Positions 23,380 to 36,061 are shown, counted from the stretch's first letter. The stretch: DNA of 64,000 bases from Coptis chinensis (GCA_015680905.1 CM027379.1:94663001-94727000); one strand, 5' to 3'. Notes: generated by a model from the letters alone, not told the origin. Program-made: numbers and translations.

Positions 23380-25056
23380 TGATGTATTCGATTTTTGTTC
23401 TTTTGAGTCCAAAGTCCGTAAAATGTCCGATTAGTCAAGTTACTTTACTCACGTGGGTTGGTGACATAGGTCGAGTAAGGGATCGTCCAAACCTTAGGAC
23501 TAGGCAAGGTTCACAACTAGATTTACAGCTTTAAGAGATTAGTGAGTAGGATTTTAGTTTATTTCTTATGTTGCTCAATTAAAACTTGGAATGCAAGTTA
23601 ACGTAAAATTACAAAGACTGATTTCTAGGTAAACTAAATAGAGAGAGAGATACAGGAAGAAGGTTAGTCATAATCATGCAAAGTCAGCTACAAAAGTTTA
23701 GAGTACCTTATTACTACAACTCTAATCCATCTAGAGTTCATAGATAAATCCGAACAGCGTCGAGTATCGATCCCTAGTGAGATGCACTCATCTCTGAGTT
23801 TATCTCACTAGCATGAGGAGTTGAATTAGCATTCCATCTCTGGAATATCACTTCAGCTCCTGCTTTGATTTTACATCAGCTAGACAAACCAGAGGGCTAA
23901 CGGCCACCATAGGGTTTCACACGAGACTTGACCTAGTATTAACTGGGTCTCTTGCGAGACTGGTCTGGAGTATCAGCACTCCAAACTTGGTCAGACTTTG
24001 TAATTTTGGGACCGGATGTATAATCTAAACCTATTTCCTAAGTAACAATTCTGAACTACTAAATTGCAACATGATCCTCACATGAGCATCATTAACCCTC
24101 CCCTTGGGAGGGTTTTAGCTCATGGCTGGTCTTTGGATTGATATTATATATTGCATGTATGAACTGAAAAGTGAAAGAAGTAAAGGAAGAACTGGAATCT
24201 AACTTGATGAAATAGATTTTATTAGAAGTTAATATTTTCTGTACCAACCTAATACAAGCTTCAAAGAAAAGAAAATACTACTGTATGAAAATGTAACAAC
24301 GAAAGGAAAATGCAAGAATGAATCCCCCTTTCTCTAACCTCCCAAAATATATATCCCCCCTTTCTCACGTAAAGCCTTCCTACATTTATTTCACATTTGT
24401 CTTTTTGTTTCCAAAAAATCCAATTTTTTTTTCACAAGTTTGTCTTTTTGTTTCCAAAAATCCAAACCTTTTTTTTTCACAAGTTTGTCTTTTTTTTTTT
24501 CTTTTCAACAATCAAGTCATGCATTTATTATTTTGTCTTGTCTTTTCCTTGCAAGGTGTCACCAAAGTGTGCATAACTTGCCACTTGTCCATGCATGATG
24601 ACTCATCATTTCTTGTGGGCCCGCAGAGTGGGTCCACGTGCTGTGTCCAGTGGCGGCCCAAATTCTGACGTTTTTACAACTTTTTGTCTTTAGGTAGAGC
24701 TCGTCTCCCTGGCCGTTATGGCAGTTCACTTGACAAAATCGGCGTCCAGGTTTGAAAGATGTGAGCTTCAGAAGTTTGCTGCTTCTTTACACGTGGACCC
24801 GCTTTGCACTGGTTTTGTCCCTTTGGAATCTTCGGCTCTAGTCAGGCTTTGTTGGGCTTCACTGGGGATGAGTGGGAAGACTTCAAGTATGCACAATATT
24901 CCCATACTTTGATGCAGGTTTTATCATCATATTCACGTTAACTGCGAAAACCTGCAAAAGTACGAAAATATAATTATTTCATGATTATTAAACACATAAT
25001 TTATCAAAACGCTATGTCTTTATGGGGTTTAGTATTACAATTTTGGGTGGTTATCA
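23380..25056 (-). repeat. LTR of element A (5' LTR in element orientation)
   Basis: The LTR begins TGATGTATTCG and ends GGTTATCA, matching the TGATA...TTATCA ends of B's LTRs. Internal blocks are shared with B, for instance gagtaagg, ctagcatg, gatgactcatc, gtgggtcca, cagtggcgg, and the near-identical stretch atttcatgattattaaacac close to the end. It is diverged from B's LTRs by roughly a quarter or more, by eye. Confidence 0.75.
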
Positions 25057-25059
25057 GTA

Positions 25060-25800
25060 CACCGAGATGGAAATATCTGATATATCACAACCAAATATTG
25101 AATCGGTTTTTTTCACGATATATATCGCAATTTATGATATAACGATATATATTGACTGATATATACGATATATCCAATATAAATTGTTGACTTTGTTGAT
25201 TTTGATATATTTTTATTAATATATCGACGATATTTTCGATATAATCTATGATATTTCTAATATATCCGATATATCGTCATACAAAACAAAATTTTGACTG
25301 GTCAACAAAAAAATGGATATCTCGGATATTTATGATATATCTCGGTTTTTGGCAAGGAACAAAATATCGCCGATATATCCGATATATCACCGATATATAT
25401 TATTTTTTGGTACACCGATATCGATATATCCGATATATATCCACCGAATATTGAATCCTTTTTTTCCGATATATATCAGAATTTCCGATATAACGATATA
25501 TATCGACCAATATATACGATATATCCGATATAAATTGTTGACTTTGACCGATGTTGTTGACTTTGATCAAATATTATTGACTTTGACTGATATATTGTCG
25601 ATATTTCTGATATAATAGATGATATTTCCGATATATCGACATATAAAACAAAATTTTGACTAGTCACAAAAAAACTGGATATATCTGATATTTTCAATAT
25701 ATATCGGTTTTTGGGTATACCGATATATATTTACTGAATTTGATATTTTGATCCTTGGTTTTTGGTACACCGAGATATTTACCGAATTTGATATTTTGGT
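25060..25800. repeat. Tandem duplication of a tatatcg-rich repeat
   Basis: Two units of about 350 bp (from about 25070 and from about 25415) contain the same order of blocks: a caccgaatattgaatc-type start, ccgatataacgatatatatcga, ttgttgactttg, and aaaacaaaattttgact. Short cgatatatcg palindromes fill both. No coding content or terminal features were seen. The type of element is not determined. Confidence 0.7.
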
Positions 25801-26271
25801 CCTTGATGGGCAGTGACCCAAACAAGTGTTATGCTGATTAGTAAGGGATCATGTGATTTATAGAGGGTGGTAGCTAGGTTGACTAGGTTCCACTACTTAA
25901 ATTGCATAAGTGGCCAGTCATATATCGATTGATAATAAGGGTGGGGTTGTTCAAATGTTCAATGAATATTTCCATTTCTTAAAAAACGTGGGTAAACATT
26001 ACCTTATGCTAAGTCCAATGGTTTGGTGCGCCAGCCCGCCAAACCACAATAGCATAGTGTATTTTTTTTTTGCTAAAAGGTAATTGATTAAAATAATAAA
26101 TTGAAAAAATACAAAGGAAAAGAATAAGAAGAGTAAAAGTTGTCTAGTGTGAGTAACATCATATGTGTACCCACCTATTACAGCCCAAAATTAATTAGTG
26201 AAACGAAAATAGGTAGTGAAATGGTTCTCCATGTTTCTCATGAAAAGAGGCCTTGTGTCCCACCATTTACT

Positions 26272-29200
26272 TTACCCCCTTTGTAGTGCTGCTCCGTGTC
26301 TCGAACAACTGTCCGCTCCTAAATTAGTTTCTCGCCATGTTGCAGTTACATTTATCCATGTGGCTTTCTCCTTCAGCTGCCTCCATTTAGCTCTAACTTT
26401 CCAATGTATTGTGTCCTCTTGAAAGGCTTTAACCACTGAGGAAGAATCTGATTCAACCCTTATATATTTCCAGTCCAAGTCCAAAGCTCTTTGAATTCCT
26501 TCAATAACAGCAACAGTTTCTGCCATATAGTTAGTTGCAATACTTAAACCCCCTGCTGCTGCCCCCAAGAATTCCCCTTTGTAGTCCCTTAGTACTATTC
26601 CCCATCCTGCCATACCTGGATCTCCCCTTGAGCTTCCGTCTACATTCACTTTTAAGATCCCAGGGGTTGGGGGAAGGCAGTAGCATTCGATAACTTGAGG
26701 GGCTCTTCTGGCTTTATGTGGAAGATTGAAGGTGTGCAAAGCTTTCATGTCCGTCATGCAATTATTCATAGTACCTGATGAACAGTGGTAGGCTCTGATG
26801 ATGGCTCTTCTGGTGAGGAAGCAGATATTCGAAAAACTAGATTCCTTCTATTCATATATCACTTTGTTCCAATTTTTCCACAAACTGACCATGCATGTCA
26901 ACGAGCAAGCTTTCCACATATCCAAGATCAATGCGCTATGATGCTTGCTTTGTTGCATAATATCGTTGAAGGATTTGATACATGGTCGAATGCTGAAAAT
27001 TTGCCGCGCATGATTCCAAACTCTTTTTGCCAGAGGACAGTGGTACAAAATGTGATCGAGGGTTTCTTCTTCCTGCTTGTATATACATCATCGCGAAGCA
27101 AGCTGCATCTTCCTCTTTTGTAACTGATCATCTATTCTCGATGCCCCTCTTACTAACTTCCATGCAATGCCTTGCGTTTTAGAGAGTATCTTGGCGCTCC
27201 AAATGAACCTGTAACCCATATGCTTCACCGCTTTTTTCATGATGTCCTCGTGTGCTGCTGCTACCGAAAATAAACCCTTGCCATCAGAAAGCCATACTCT
27301 TTCATCTGCCTTTAGAATCATTAGGTTGTTGGAGAGAGAGTGGATTAATACCGATTGCCTGAAGCACTTGTGAGAAGTTACCTGAGAATTCCCAATGCCG
27401 ACCTTGAATGAACACTTATAATCTTCCTTGGAATTTCTTGATAGCTTCACTTTTTGCTAGGATGAAGTCGCAAATGGGTTTCTGTTGTAACCAGTTTTCT
27501 CGCCAGATATTAATTGAAGAGCCATTACCCACTATCCATCCATGGAGTTCGGTCATTTCCTTAAGAGCCCATATGATGCCCCCCCAAACTGTCGATGTCT
27601 TGTAGTTGGTCCAGGTGCCAGATTAATTTGTGTATTTTCCTCTCATAAACTTCGACCAGTCATTCTCCTCTGTAAGAAGTCCCCACGCTTGTTTCATGAG
27701 CATGGAGAGGTTGATAGCTTTTAGTCTCCGAATGCCTAGTCCACCTTCCTCTAAAGGTTTGCATGTTTTTTCCCAAGACACCGTAAAAGATTTCCTCTCT
27801 GCCGGGTTACCACTCCATATGAAATTCCTAATGATGCTCTCACATTCTTTGATCATTGATTGTGACCATCTGTAGATCGCCATATTGTGGACTGGAATAC
27901 TGTTTAGAACTTGTCTTGCTAAAACAACCCTTCCTTGAAATGATAGCATTTTCCCCGCCCATACTGCCGCTCTTTTCCTAATCTTGTCCACTAGCGGTGC
28001 CAGTGCCACCTTTGTTACTCTACCTATGATCAATGGTACTCCAAGATATTTCTCCGGTAGGCTCCCTTCTTTGATTCCCATTGTTTCCTGAATCAAAATC
28101 TTCTTTCTGCTTTGCATTGGACTTAGAAAAATCTTGCATTTCTCCTTATTTATGAGCTGTCCTGAGGTGTCCTGATACCTGTTAAGAACTTTCACAACTT
28201 GCTTAATACATCTCATATTTGCATTGCAGAAAAGAAAGATATCATTCGCAAACATAAAGTGTGAGGGACTACAATACTTGGAATTTATCGCCATATACTG
28301 TATCTTTTTCTCCAGAACTAGTCTACTGATGCTTCTGCTTAGGCAATCTTCCACAATAGCAAAGAGTAAAGGAGAAAGAGGGTCTCCCTATTTTAGACCT
28401 CTTCTCGCAGAAAAATTTCCTTAAGGACCTCCAATTATCATGATGGACATTGTGTTGCTTTGGAATAGTTCTTGAATCCACCTAATCCATCTTTAATTGA
28501 ACCCCACCTATCTGCAAACTGTCCACAGGAAATCCCAGTCCATCGTGTCAAAGGCTTGAGAGATGTCCAGCTTAATCCCAATGCTTCCACCATGTCTAAG
28601 AGTTTGCAAATCATTCACCGGTTTCGATGCTAGGCCAATGGCTTGTTGTGAATTTCTATTAGGGATGAAGCCATATTGTTCCTTGCTGATGATTCGTTCT
28701 GCTATTGGATGCAGCCTTGTGGCAATAATCTTTGTGATGACCTTGAAAATGAAGTTCGAGAGACATATAGGCCGAAATCTGCCTAACTGATTGGCATTTT
28801 TCTCCTTTGGGATAAGAACAATGAAGTTGGTATTAATACCAAATGGCAGTCTAGATTTTAAGAAGAAATAGCAGATGGCTCTTATAAGATCATACCCTAC
28901 TATATCCCAACATTGATGGAAAAAACATTTGGAGAACCCATCAGGACATGGGGAGCTGTCTGGGTTCAAATGAAAGACGACCGCTTTCACTTCATCTGGT
29001 GTTGGAATGGAGGTGAGGAAATCATTATCCTCAGCTTGCAGGTCCCGAGGCATAGCATGAATAAGTTCCCAGTCCATGGTATGCTCCACTCTCCTGAATT
29101 TGGTAGAGTAATGGTCGACAATGTGTCTGTCGATCTCTTCCTGAGTGTGAAGAGTGACGCCCTCCTCATTCCTCATTTCTGTAATCAGGGACTTACTTTT

Positions 29201-30310
29201 GTTTCTGTAGACCATTGCGTGAAAGAATTTTGTGTTTCGATCATTGTCTTTTTCCCATTTTGTTCTTTACTTATGTTTCCAAAATTCTTGTTCCTGCTGT
29301 AGCAGTAGCTCCACTTGATTTTCTTGGTCCACCATGTTCATCACGAAGTCCTCCGTAACATTCCCACTCTCAAAATGCTCATGCATCAGTTCTAACCTCT
29401 TGGTTTCTTCCTCTACCTTGAATCTGATATTACCAAAAGTGTCTTTATTCCACTTCTTCAAAACTGCTTTTAGTCGCTTCAGTTTCTGAGTAAGAATGTA
29501 TAAAGAGTGTCCCATTATTGGCTCCTGCCAACTTTCCATCACAACTTCTTTGAATTTCGGATGGGAGCACCACATGTTGAAAAACTTGAATGGCATGTTG
29601 TTGGGTCGAGAGATACTAATACTACCCCTCATTAAGGGTGAGTGGTCCGAGAAAATTCTGCTCACCACCTTGTATTTCCATCCTGGGAATGTGGAACTCC
29701 AGTTCGCATTACATAGCATTCTGTCGAGCTTGCCCAGAATTTTACATTCTCCAACTTGCTTATTCCACCAAGTAAGATGAAACCCAAAATTGGGAACTTC
29801 CATCAGTTGGTTGTTGTTCATGAAGTCTCTGAAATCATTCATGGATGCTGTCGTGGGATTATTCCCCCCTCTCTTTTCCAAGACACTTAAGTAGGCATTG
29901 AAGTCTCCGAGAATCAGCCATGGCAAATTTAATGAGTTGATGGTGGATAATTCTAACCAGAGATGTCTTCTTTGCACGTATAGGCAATGGGTGTGCACTA
30001 TGGTAATTAGAACATTGTCGACCATCACTGTAATATGCTGATTCGAAATGTGGATCATAGTGGGAGTTGAAATTGAATCTTTCCACATGAGCCAAATATT
30101 AGGAGTTCTGTTAGGATCCGAATTGGGGTTGGAGTAGAATGCACTACTCATTCCCAATGATTGAAGAAAACTAATGGGGAGATCATTGGGATAAATCATT
30201 GGTTCTACAATACCCACAATCTCCGGTTCCCATTTATTGATAAGCTTGGACAATCGATTCTGAGACTTGTCATTTGCTATACCTCTAATATTCCAATATA
30301 TGCACCTCAT
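26272..30310 (-). pseudogene. L1 ORF2: endonuclease, reverse transcriptase, RNase H
   Basis: It starts at the Met of MRCIYWNIRGIAND (30310). The AP-endonuclease shows WNIRG, LGDFNAYL and SDHSPL (29267-30310). RT blocks follow: FRPICLSNFIFKVITKIIATRL, IKLDISQAFDTMDW, then GDPLSPLLFAIVE near 28370 with a stop in place of the usual Gln before GDP. Motif C reads FANDI where active L1 has FADD (near 28245). A zf-RVT region lies at 26848-27450. RNase H (26281-26769) keeps VDGSSRGDPG, AETVAVIEGI, VESDSS and TNLGADSCSRHGA. Frame changes near 29240, 28430, 27540, 27110 and 26800 make it dead. Confidence 0.85.
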
Positions 30311-30353
30311 TAAGAATATTGGATATTTATTCGGGTTGATGATGAAAGTCGCT

Positions 30354-31900
30354 TTATTCTTCCCGACCCTTAGTCCTAGATCTTGATCTGGACCTGGTGG
30401 TTGGAAGAGTGTGAGACTGTAGTTGCCATTGTGGTTTGTATCTTTCTTTGTTGATTTGAAGTTGATCATCCACTTCCTCTTCAATCATATCACTCCAGTT
30501 CGATGATTGCGGAGAGTTAGGATCAGGTGGCTTAGATTCAAGTTCCCTCACTTGTTGCTTTTGCACCAGTAGGTGCAACACTTTCTCCGCTTCAATGTCT
30601 GCTATGTTTAATCCCACTAAAGTCGTATGGATACGAGATAGAGACTCAGAAATAGAGATTCCTCTCTCTGATAACGGGTTGTCTCCATTGCGCGAGATGA
30701 TCAAATTCTCCTCTCTCATATGAGGTGATGGTTCTGCTGCTGCTACACTCTCCATTTGATGGATCACTTCCTCCACTCGAGTCTAACTAGAGTCACAGAC
30801 TTCATCTCCCAATACCAGAAATGCTTTCCCCAGAACTTGTTATGTAGGAGAGTTCTCTTGCTCTCTTTCGTATTGCTACGCATTACCATAATCTACTTGA
30901 TCATTCTGAGTACCTCGAATCTCAGTGTGTTGCTCATTTCCAAAAACTTCTTGCTCATTCTGAGTACATCTAAGATCAAGTGCGGTACATGTAGGAATCC
31001 TTGTTGCCTGGTCTGAGACCATATGTTCCTGATCCTCTATAATATGAACCTCCTCCACTACTCCTAGCCCATCAAACCTGTTTTGGACATCAACCCCTCT
31101 ATGTTTCTCCGAGGCTTTTGGTCTCCAGATAGTCTCTCCTTGCTTGCTGCTCTCCCCTGAGTTTCGTTTCCTCCTGTGAAAGTTATCTCCACCATTTTTC
31201 GGTGGCGCCCACAACCACCTCTTTATCCTTGTTTGTCTTATCCATATCCTTGTTGTGCTGCATATCCCTTCTAAGCTTCCTGCACTCCGTGACCAAGTGG
31301 CCAACAATTTTACAATGCGTGCACATTTTTGGTAGTTTCCCAACCTCTACTATTTGCCAAAAGTTGACATTCTTAGCTTTGACGTAGATTTGATCCGGGA
31401 TAGGCTCTGACAGATCCACATCCACTAAGATGTTGGCGTAGTATCCATACTCTCGATTTAGTGTTTTCTCGTCTATTTGCATTGGATAACCCACTCCATG
31501 TGCAATTAACATGAGGGATTCAAGCTCCCAGTATTCCTGTCCAAGTCCCGGCAAACGAATCCAGATCAATCCATGAGATTGTCTTTGACTGTCGGGGTTG
31601 AAATTTGGAGTCCATTGGCTGATTCTCATAGGGTTCTTATCAAAGTCCCAAGAACCCTTTGCCCAAACTCTATTCAGGTCATCTGCATTCGAAAATCTTA
31701 AAAATAGGAACCCCTTACCAATAGGTGTAATGAGCCACTCTCCTGTTGGTTGCTAGATTTGATTCGCTAAGATTCGCACTCTGTCAAGTGAGACTTTTTG
31801 GAGGTCGATGCGTCCCAACAAACAATGTTTACAGTAAAGCAACCCTTTCTCATAAGCCTTTTCCGATATGGTGACAGCGGGGTGTTCTCCCATTTTTTTT
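30354..31900 (-). pseudogene. L1 ORF1: DUF4283 domain with CCHC zinc knuckle
   Basis: The N-terminal DUF4283-like part includes WAKGSWDFDKNPMRISQWTP. It is followed by WIRLPGLGQEYWELESL and the CTHCKIVGHLVTEC knuckle near 31300. A hydrophilic C-terminal region runs to about 30354. The protein is the RNA-binding ORF1 of plant L1. An in-frame stop near 31757 and frame changes downstream of the knuckle break it. Confidence 0.75.
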
Positions 31901-32119
31901 TGGAGTAGGCAACTCTTGAAATTCCACTGGCGCCCTAATGTGTTGCTTTATCGCATCCGCATAGGAAATCCTCTGTGTTTCTTTATGAGCTGAATCTTCA
32001 GCTCGAACCTCATTGATGATGGATTGCAGTGGTGGTTATAGCTTTTCGTTGGACACCTTAGAGGGGTTCTCAAACTCATAGATATCCATGATTGACCCTT
32101 CCTCTCCAGAACTTTTATT

Positions 32120-32420
32120 GTCAGCAGCAAAGGATTTTACCCGAATGAGGAAGTAATCATGAGTTATTAGAGGAGAAGGCCGATTCTTGAAGCTAATCAG
32201 AACACCCACTGTACCTCAGTGGTGGATTTTACCTGAAAACAAGGAATATCAAAAGATGCCAACTTGTCTGAGAAAAACCGGAACACGCACTGTTGGTCAG
32301 TGAGGGATTTTACCCGATGACAAGAGGAGATGAGAATAGAGAAAATGAAACTAATTCCTTACACTATCCAGAACATTCACTGTTAGGCAATGATGGATTT
32401 TACCTGAATAGGAAGGAAAT
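32120..32420. repeat. Four diverged 80-90 bp repeats at the L1 5' end
   Basis: A core ggattttaccYga occurs at about 32132, 32224, 32305 and 32395. The last three are preceded by gaacaYnYactgt and a short g-rich stem (cagtggtgg, cagtgaggg, caatgatgg). The position upstream of ORF1 suggests promoter monomers of the LINE 5' UTR. Confidence 0.7.
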
Positions 32421-32967
32421 ATAGGATTGGGAAGATAAGATAGCTTCGTCTAAAAAGTTTTAACTAAAAGCAACAAAATTTTGGGCACAGGATCATAAAT
32501 GTTACTTAGGTTATCTCGCACCACTAGCCCAACCCTTGGTCCCCATTGTTTGTAACTTCCTGTTTTATACAGTTAGCGGGTTAGCATTTCCCAACCCAAT
32601 GGTTATTTTCACAACCGCCAGTGCCTATGGCGGATATAATTTTTTTTTTGGGACTCTCCAGCCGCCATTCTCACAGGCGTGTGGGAAAAAATAAATAAAT
32701 AAAAAAAATATTTTTTGGACTCTCCAGCCGCTATTCTCAAAGGCGTGTGGGAAAAAATTTAAATTCTACCCGCCACACAGTGTGGCATTAGATTTCTTCT
32801 ACCTGCCACTCATATTGGCGTGTAGACTTGACGCTATCTTGTTAAAACTGGCGCTATATATAAGTAAATTTATACCGATAGCGTTGGCGGGTTAGCTTTT
32901 TGACGCACCATTGAATCAAAATTTCCGTGATATTTGGTGTTTTGCCGCACCATTGGACTTAGCCTTA

Positions 32968-34074
32968 AATGATTAAAACACACAAGTACGCAACACATTC
33001 TAACGCACCCATTGCATATGGAGAATTAGAGATTATTTATTTATCAAAGAAAGTAAAAGGAGAATTGAAAGGAACACAGTAATTTCATCTGGACTTTGAG
33101 TGTGATAGTTATATATTATAGTCTTCAAAATCTGTGTGAGAATGGATTGATAGTGATTGATGTAGCACTCAATCTTTCTTTGATGCCGATGGGATAGGCT
33201 TGCAGAACTATACAGTTCCTATATTTGGGCCACCTGTTTCTTCTTCACACACGCGAAAGGTGCAGCAGTGTCAAATGACAGCATTACCACCCATTTTGTT
33301 ATTAACCTGACATAGAAAAGTTTAAAACGAGGGGCATTTAAGACATGAAATATCAATTTGATTATCTTGTAAAAAAGGAAAGATATATGAAAGAGAGAGA
33401 GTAGGAGGAGGCATAATCATCATGTCTTCATTTCGTAAGGCACAAGGCCTGCACTTGCACATTTTCAATGGAAACTAACCAAATTTTTGGCATTCTCTCT
33501 TCCTTGAACACTCAACCACCATTGTCACCAAGTACGGTACAGGTTTAAAATGGTGTACTTGAAAAAAACTTAGTTTGTGTATAATACATATAATACGTAA
33601 AAGAAACGGTAAAAAACATGGGGCATTTAAAACGGGTTTAAAATGGTAAAATGGATTTAAAACGTATAATACATATAATACGTAAAAGAAACGGTAAAAA
33701 CCGATAATAAAGAATATAATAGATAAGGAGTTTGATTTTTTTATAAGAGTGAAAAAAAGAATAGGCACATAAAATAAAAATAATAATAATACAAATGAAA
33801 GAAAATTCAAATACATGAAAGTATCAAGTTATCATTACTCATCCAAATACTATAAGTTTTAGATTCAGTACCAAAACACGACTCTAAATAAGATACTACT
33901 AATTACCAAACATAATGTCATAATCAAGTATTACAAATAAGTTAATAACTTTAAAATTTCCAATTATTAATAGTCCAAAGAAAAATAGAATTGTCTCAAT
34001 AAGTCAATCTAACGCCCACTCTTCAAAAAGGTAAACTCCAAAACCCCTTTTTCTTATCTCGTTTTCTTTTAGAT
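32968..34074. other. Stretch without a recognised gene
   Basis: AT-rich sequence. It holds a direct repeat of about 41 bp (cataatacatataatacgtaaaagaaacggtaaaaa, first copy near 33580, second near 33665). A minus-strand ORF at 33475-33816 is very hydrophobic low-complexity sequence with no support as a gene. Confidence 0.4.
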
Positions 34075-34137
34075 GTGGTAGGATACTTATAGGATTTTCA
34101 GTATGGGGTTGGTGTTTCTGGTGGAGCAGAAGCGATT

Positions 34138-34944
34138 TTGCACGCTGTAAACCACATAGTGTATGCTAACAGTGACAGTACCTCTCTTTCGATGCTACTT
34201 GTAGATTTTCATAATGTTTTTAACATGGTTGATCGGACTACCATGTTGAGAGAGGTTTGCATCCGTTGCCCAGCTATTGCCCCTTGGGTTGAGTACTTAT
34301 ATTGTCAACCTGCGAGGTTATATATGGGAGATGGCTACATATGGTCTGCTACTGGGGTCCAACAAGGCAACCTTTTGAGTCCCCTTCTATTTGCCCTGGT
34401 GTTGCATCCCCTGATTCTACAGATCTAGTCCAGTTGTCAGTTGTTACTACAGGCTTGGTATCTAGATGATGGGACTCTAATCGGAGATACATAACAGGTG
34501 GCGACAACTTTGGGTATGATTCAGGAAGAAGGACCTTCTTACGGGCTGGTTTTTAATGTGGCTAAAACTGAGATATTTTGGCCATCATTAAATCCACGTC
34601 TTCTACTCGGGTCTCTTTCCTTGATTTGTCCCGGCCCCTCGGTAGGGAGGTCGGGTTGTTTGGAGGTGCGGCGGTCGAAGACCGATTCATCCTTTCTCAT
34701 GGGCCTTGCTCGCAAGCGTGTTGAAAAGGTTGTGACTTTGATGGACCGTTTAGTTATATTGGAAGATCCACAGTGTGAGTTAGCTCTCTTACGGGCTTGT
34801 GTTGGGCTCTCTAAGTTGGTCTTTGTGATTCATACTTGTCCACCATCCCTTTTTAGAGAGGCGGCTAAGACTTTTGATCGGTATCTCTGCAGTGTTCTCC
34901 AGGGTATTGTGGTTTCTGATAGTCTTAACTTCGGTGATTTGTAG
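34138..34944 (+). pseudogene. Reverse transcriptase domain of copy 1
   Basis: Motif A is MLLVDFHNVFNMVDR, motif B is GVQQGNLLSPLLFALVLHP and motif C is AWYLDDGTLIGD (near 34455). The YLDD box differs from the FADD of L1. The frame changes between motifs B and C (stop at about 34426). Downstream DPQCELALLRACVGLSKLVF belongs to the thumb/connection region of this family. Confidence 0.75.
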
Positions 34945-35022
34945 TGGCGTTTATCGACACTCCCATTACATCTTGGTGGGTTAGGTATTTATTGTGCCAC
35001 TGACGTCTCTACTTTTGTTTTT

Positions 35023-35936
35023 GTGGCCTCCTGTTGTCAGACTTCTGAGCTTCAGAACCACATTCTTAGGAGTTGTGGGCTAGTGCCTTTGGATGAGATT
35101 CTTGATGTTGCTAGCAGTTCATTGAATCTTTGTCTACCCAATTTTGACCTCAGTTCTATGGCTGTGAATGCTACCGTCCCCTTAAAACCACAAAAAGTTT
35201 TAGCAGAAGCATTCAATGGTAAGATTGTTGCTGGTCTTGAGAGGGAGTTTGTGTTATCTGGTCGTCAGAAAGTAGTCATTGGATGCTTGCACTCAGAACA
35301 CATAAATGATTTCTACTTACTATTCCGATGGAGGGACTTGGACAACGTATGTCGCCGGTGGAGTATCGTTCTATTCTCTAGTACTGTCTCATGATTCCTT
35401 TGTACTCTGATGGTGGTCTATGCCCTGTTTGCAAAAAAAGTAGACTAAATGCTTTCGGGGACCATGTAACATATTGCAGACATTTTCTAGGTTTCAAATA
35501 CCGACATGATCATGTCAGAGATATTTTATGTGATGCATTTTGGAGGGCTGGGGTACAAGTGAAGAAGGAGGCTCCCGTGAATTTTCTCACTGATCCGAAT
35601 GAGGGAAAATCTACACTTCGGCCTGTGGATGTATTGATCTACAGTTGGTCTGAGGGGAGAAATGCATGTGTTGATGTAACTGGAGCCTCTCCATTGGTAG
35701 GGCTTGGGAATGGAGTCTTTGAGGTGGGAGAAGCAACTAAGAGAGCAGCGACATGGAAGATGGAGAAGAATGAGGAAGCTTGCACATCTAACCAACATTG
35801 TTTCATTCCGTTTAGTTTTGACACTTTTGGTTTCTTGGAACAACAGTCTGTTGAGCTTCTCAAGAGACTTCAGAAAGTTATGGACAGTAATGTTATGACA
35901 GCTAGTTCTAACGAGTTTGTTTTTAGAAGAATATGA
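35023..35936 (+). pseudogene. C-terminal zinc knuckle and restriction-like endonuclease, copy 1
   Basis: A CPVC...H...C knuckle (CPVCKKSRLNAFGDH) is followed by FKYRHDHVRD and then RPVDVLIYSW and ACVDVTGASPL. The order of a Cys/His knuckle, RHD, (P)xDV and DVT matches the restriction-like endonuclease of R2/CRE/NeSL-type non-LTR elements, not an AP endonuclease. A conserved tail (DTFGFLEQQSVELLKRLQ) follows. A frame shift just before the knuckle (near 35390) separates it from the upstream part. Confidence 0.65.
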
Positions 35937-36061
35937 TTTGCTATTCATAAAGGACTTGCGACGCAGCTTGTTGCACGCTTGTCCTAATTATTTTTGTAAA
36001 ATTCCTTATCAGTATCAATAAAATTTCCACTTAAAAAAAAATAAATAAATAAATAAATAAA

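Larger units (their letters stand above)
6420..25056 (-). mobile_element. Athila-like Ty3/Gypsy element A, old, left LTR missing
   Basis: In minus-strand order it has a right-hand LTR (23380-25056), a leader, gag, protease, RT, RNase H, integrase, a small CxxC ORF and an accessory ORF. It is collinear with element B from B's LTR down to about B position 49270. The part of B beyond that, including B's other two accessory ORFs and the left LTR, has no counterpart here. Gag is split by the CACTA insertion. The coding region is a fossil with about ten or more breaks. Its LTR is clearly diverged from B's, so A is a separate, older subfamily. The left limit is approximate. Confidence 0.75.
26062..32540 (-). 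mobile_element. Plant L1 LINE, near full length, degenerate
   Basis: On the minus strand the order is 5' repeats, ORF1 (DUF4283 plus CCHC), ORF2 (AP endonuclease, RT, zf-RVT) and a C-terminal RNase H. It ends in an A tail, seen as a T run at 26062-26071. This is the standard layout of plant L1 elements with RNase H. ORF2 is broken into at least five reading-frame pieces. The 5' limit is approximate, and no TSD of the LINE itself was found. Confidence 0.85.
26007..32964. mobile_element. PIF/Harbinger-like TIR element holding an L1 LINE
   Basis: The left end tGCTAAGTCCAATGG and the right end CCATTGGACTTAGCC are inverted repeats, and TTA lies directly outside each (26004-26006 and 32965-32967). 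A 3-bp TTA TSD with a GGC-type TIR fits PIF/Harbinger. The right arm (about 32540-32964) holds internal repeats, including two copies of ggactctccagccgc (32660 and 32719), and several ggcgggtt/cccgcc segments. Without the L1 the element would be about 0.5 kb, a MITE. No transposase is present. Confidence 0.7.

Noticed and set aside
33475-33816. 113-residue hydrophobic minus-strand ORF
   Set aside because: Low-complexity Phe/Leu-rich sequence from AT-rich DNA with an internal direct repeat; no support as a membrane protein gene.
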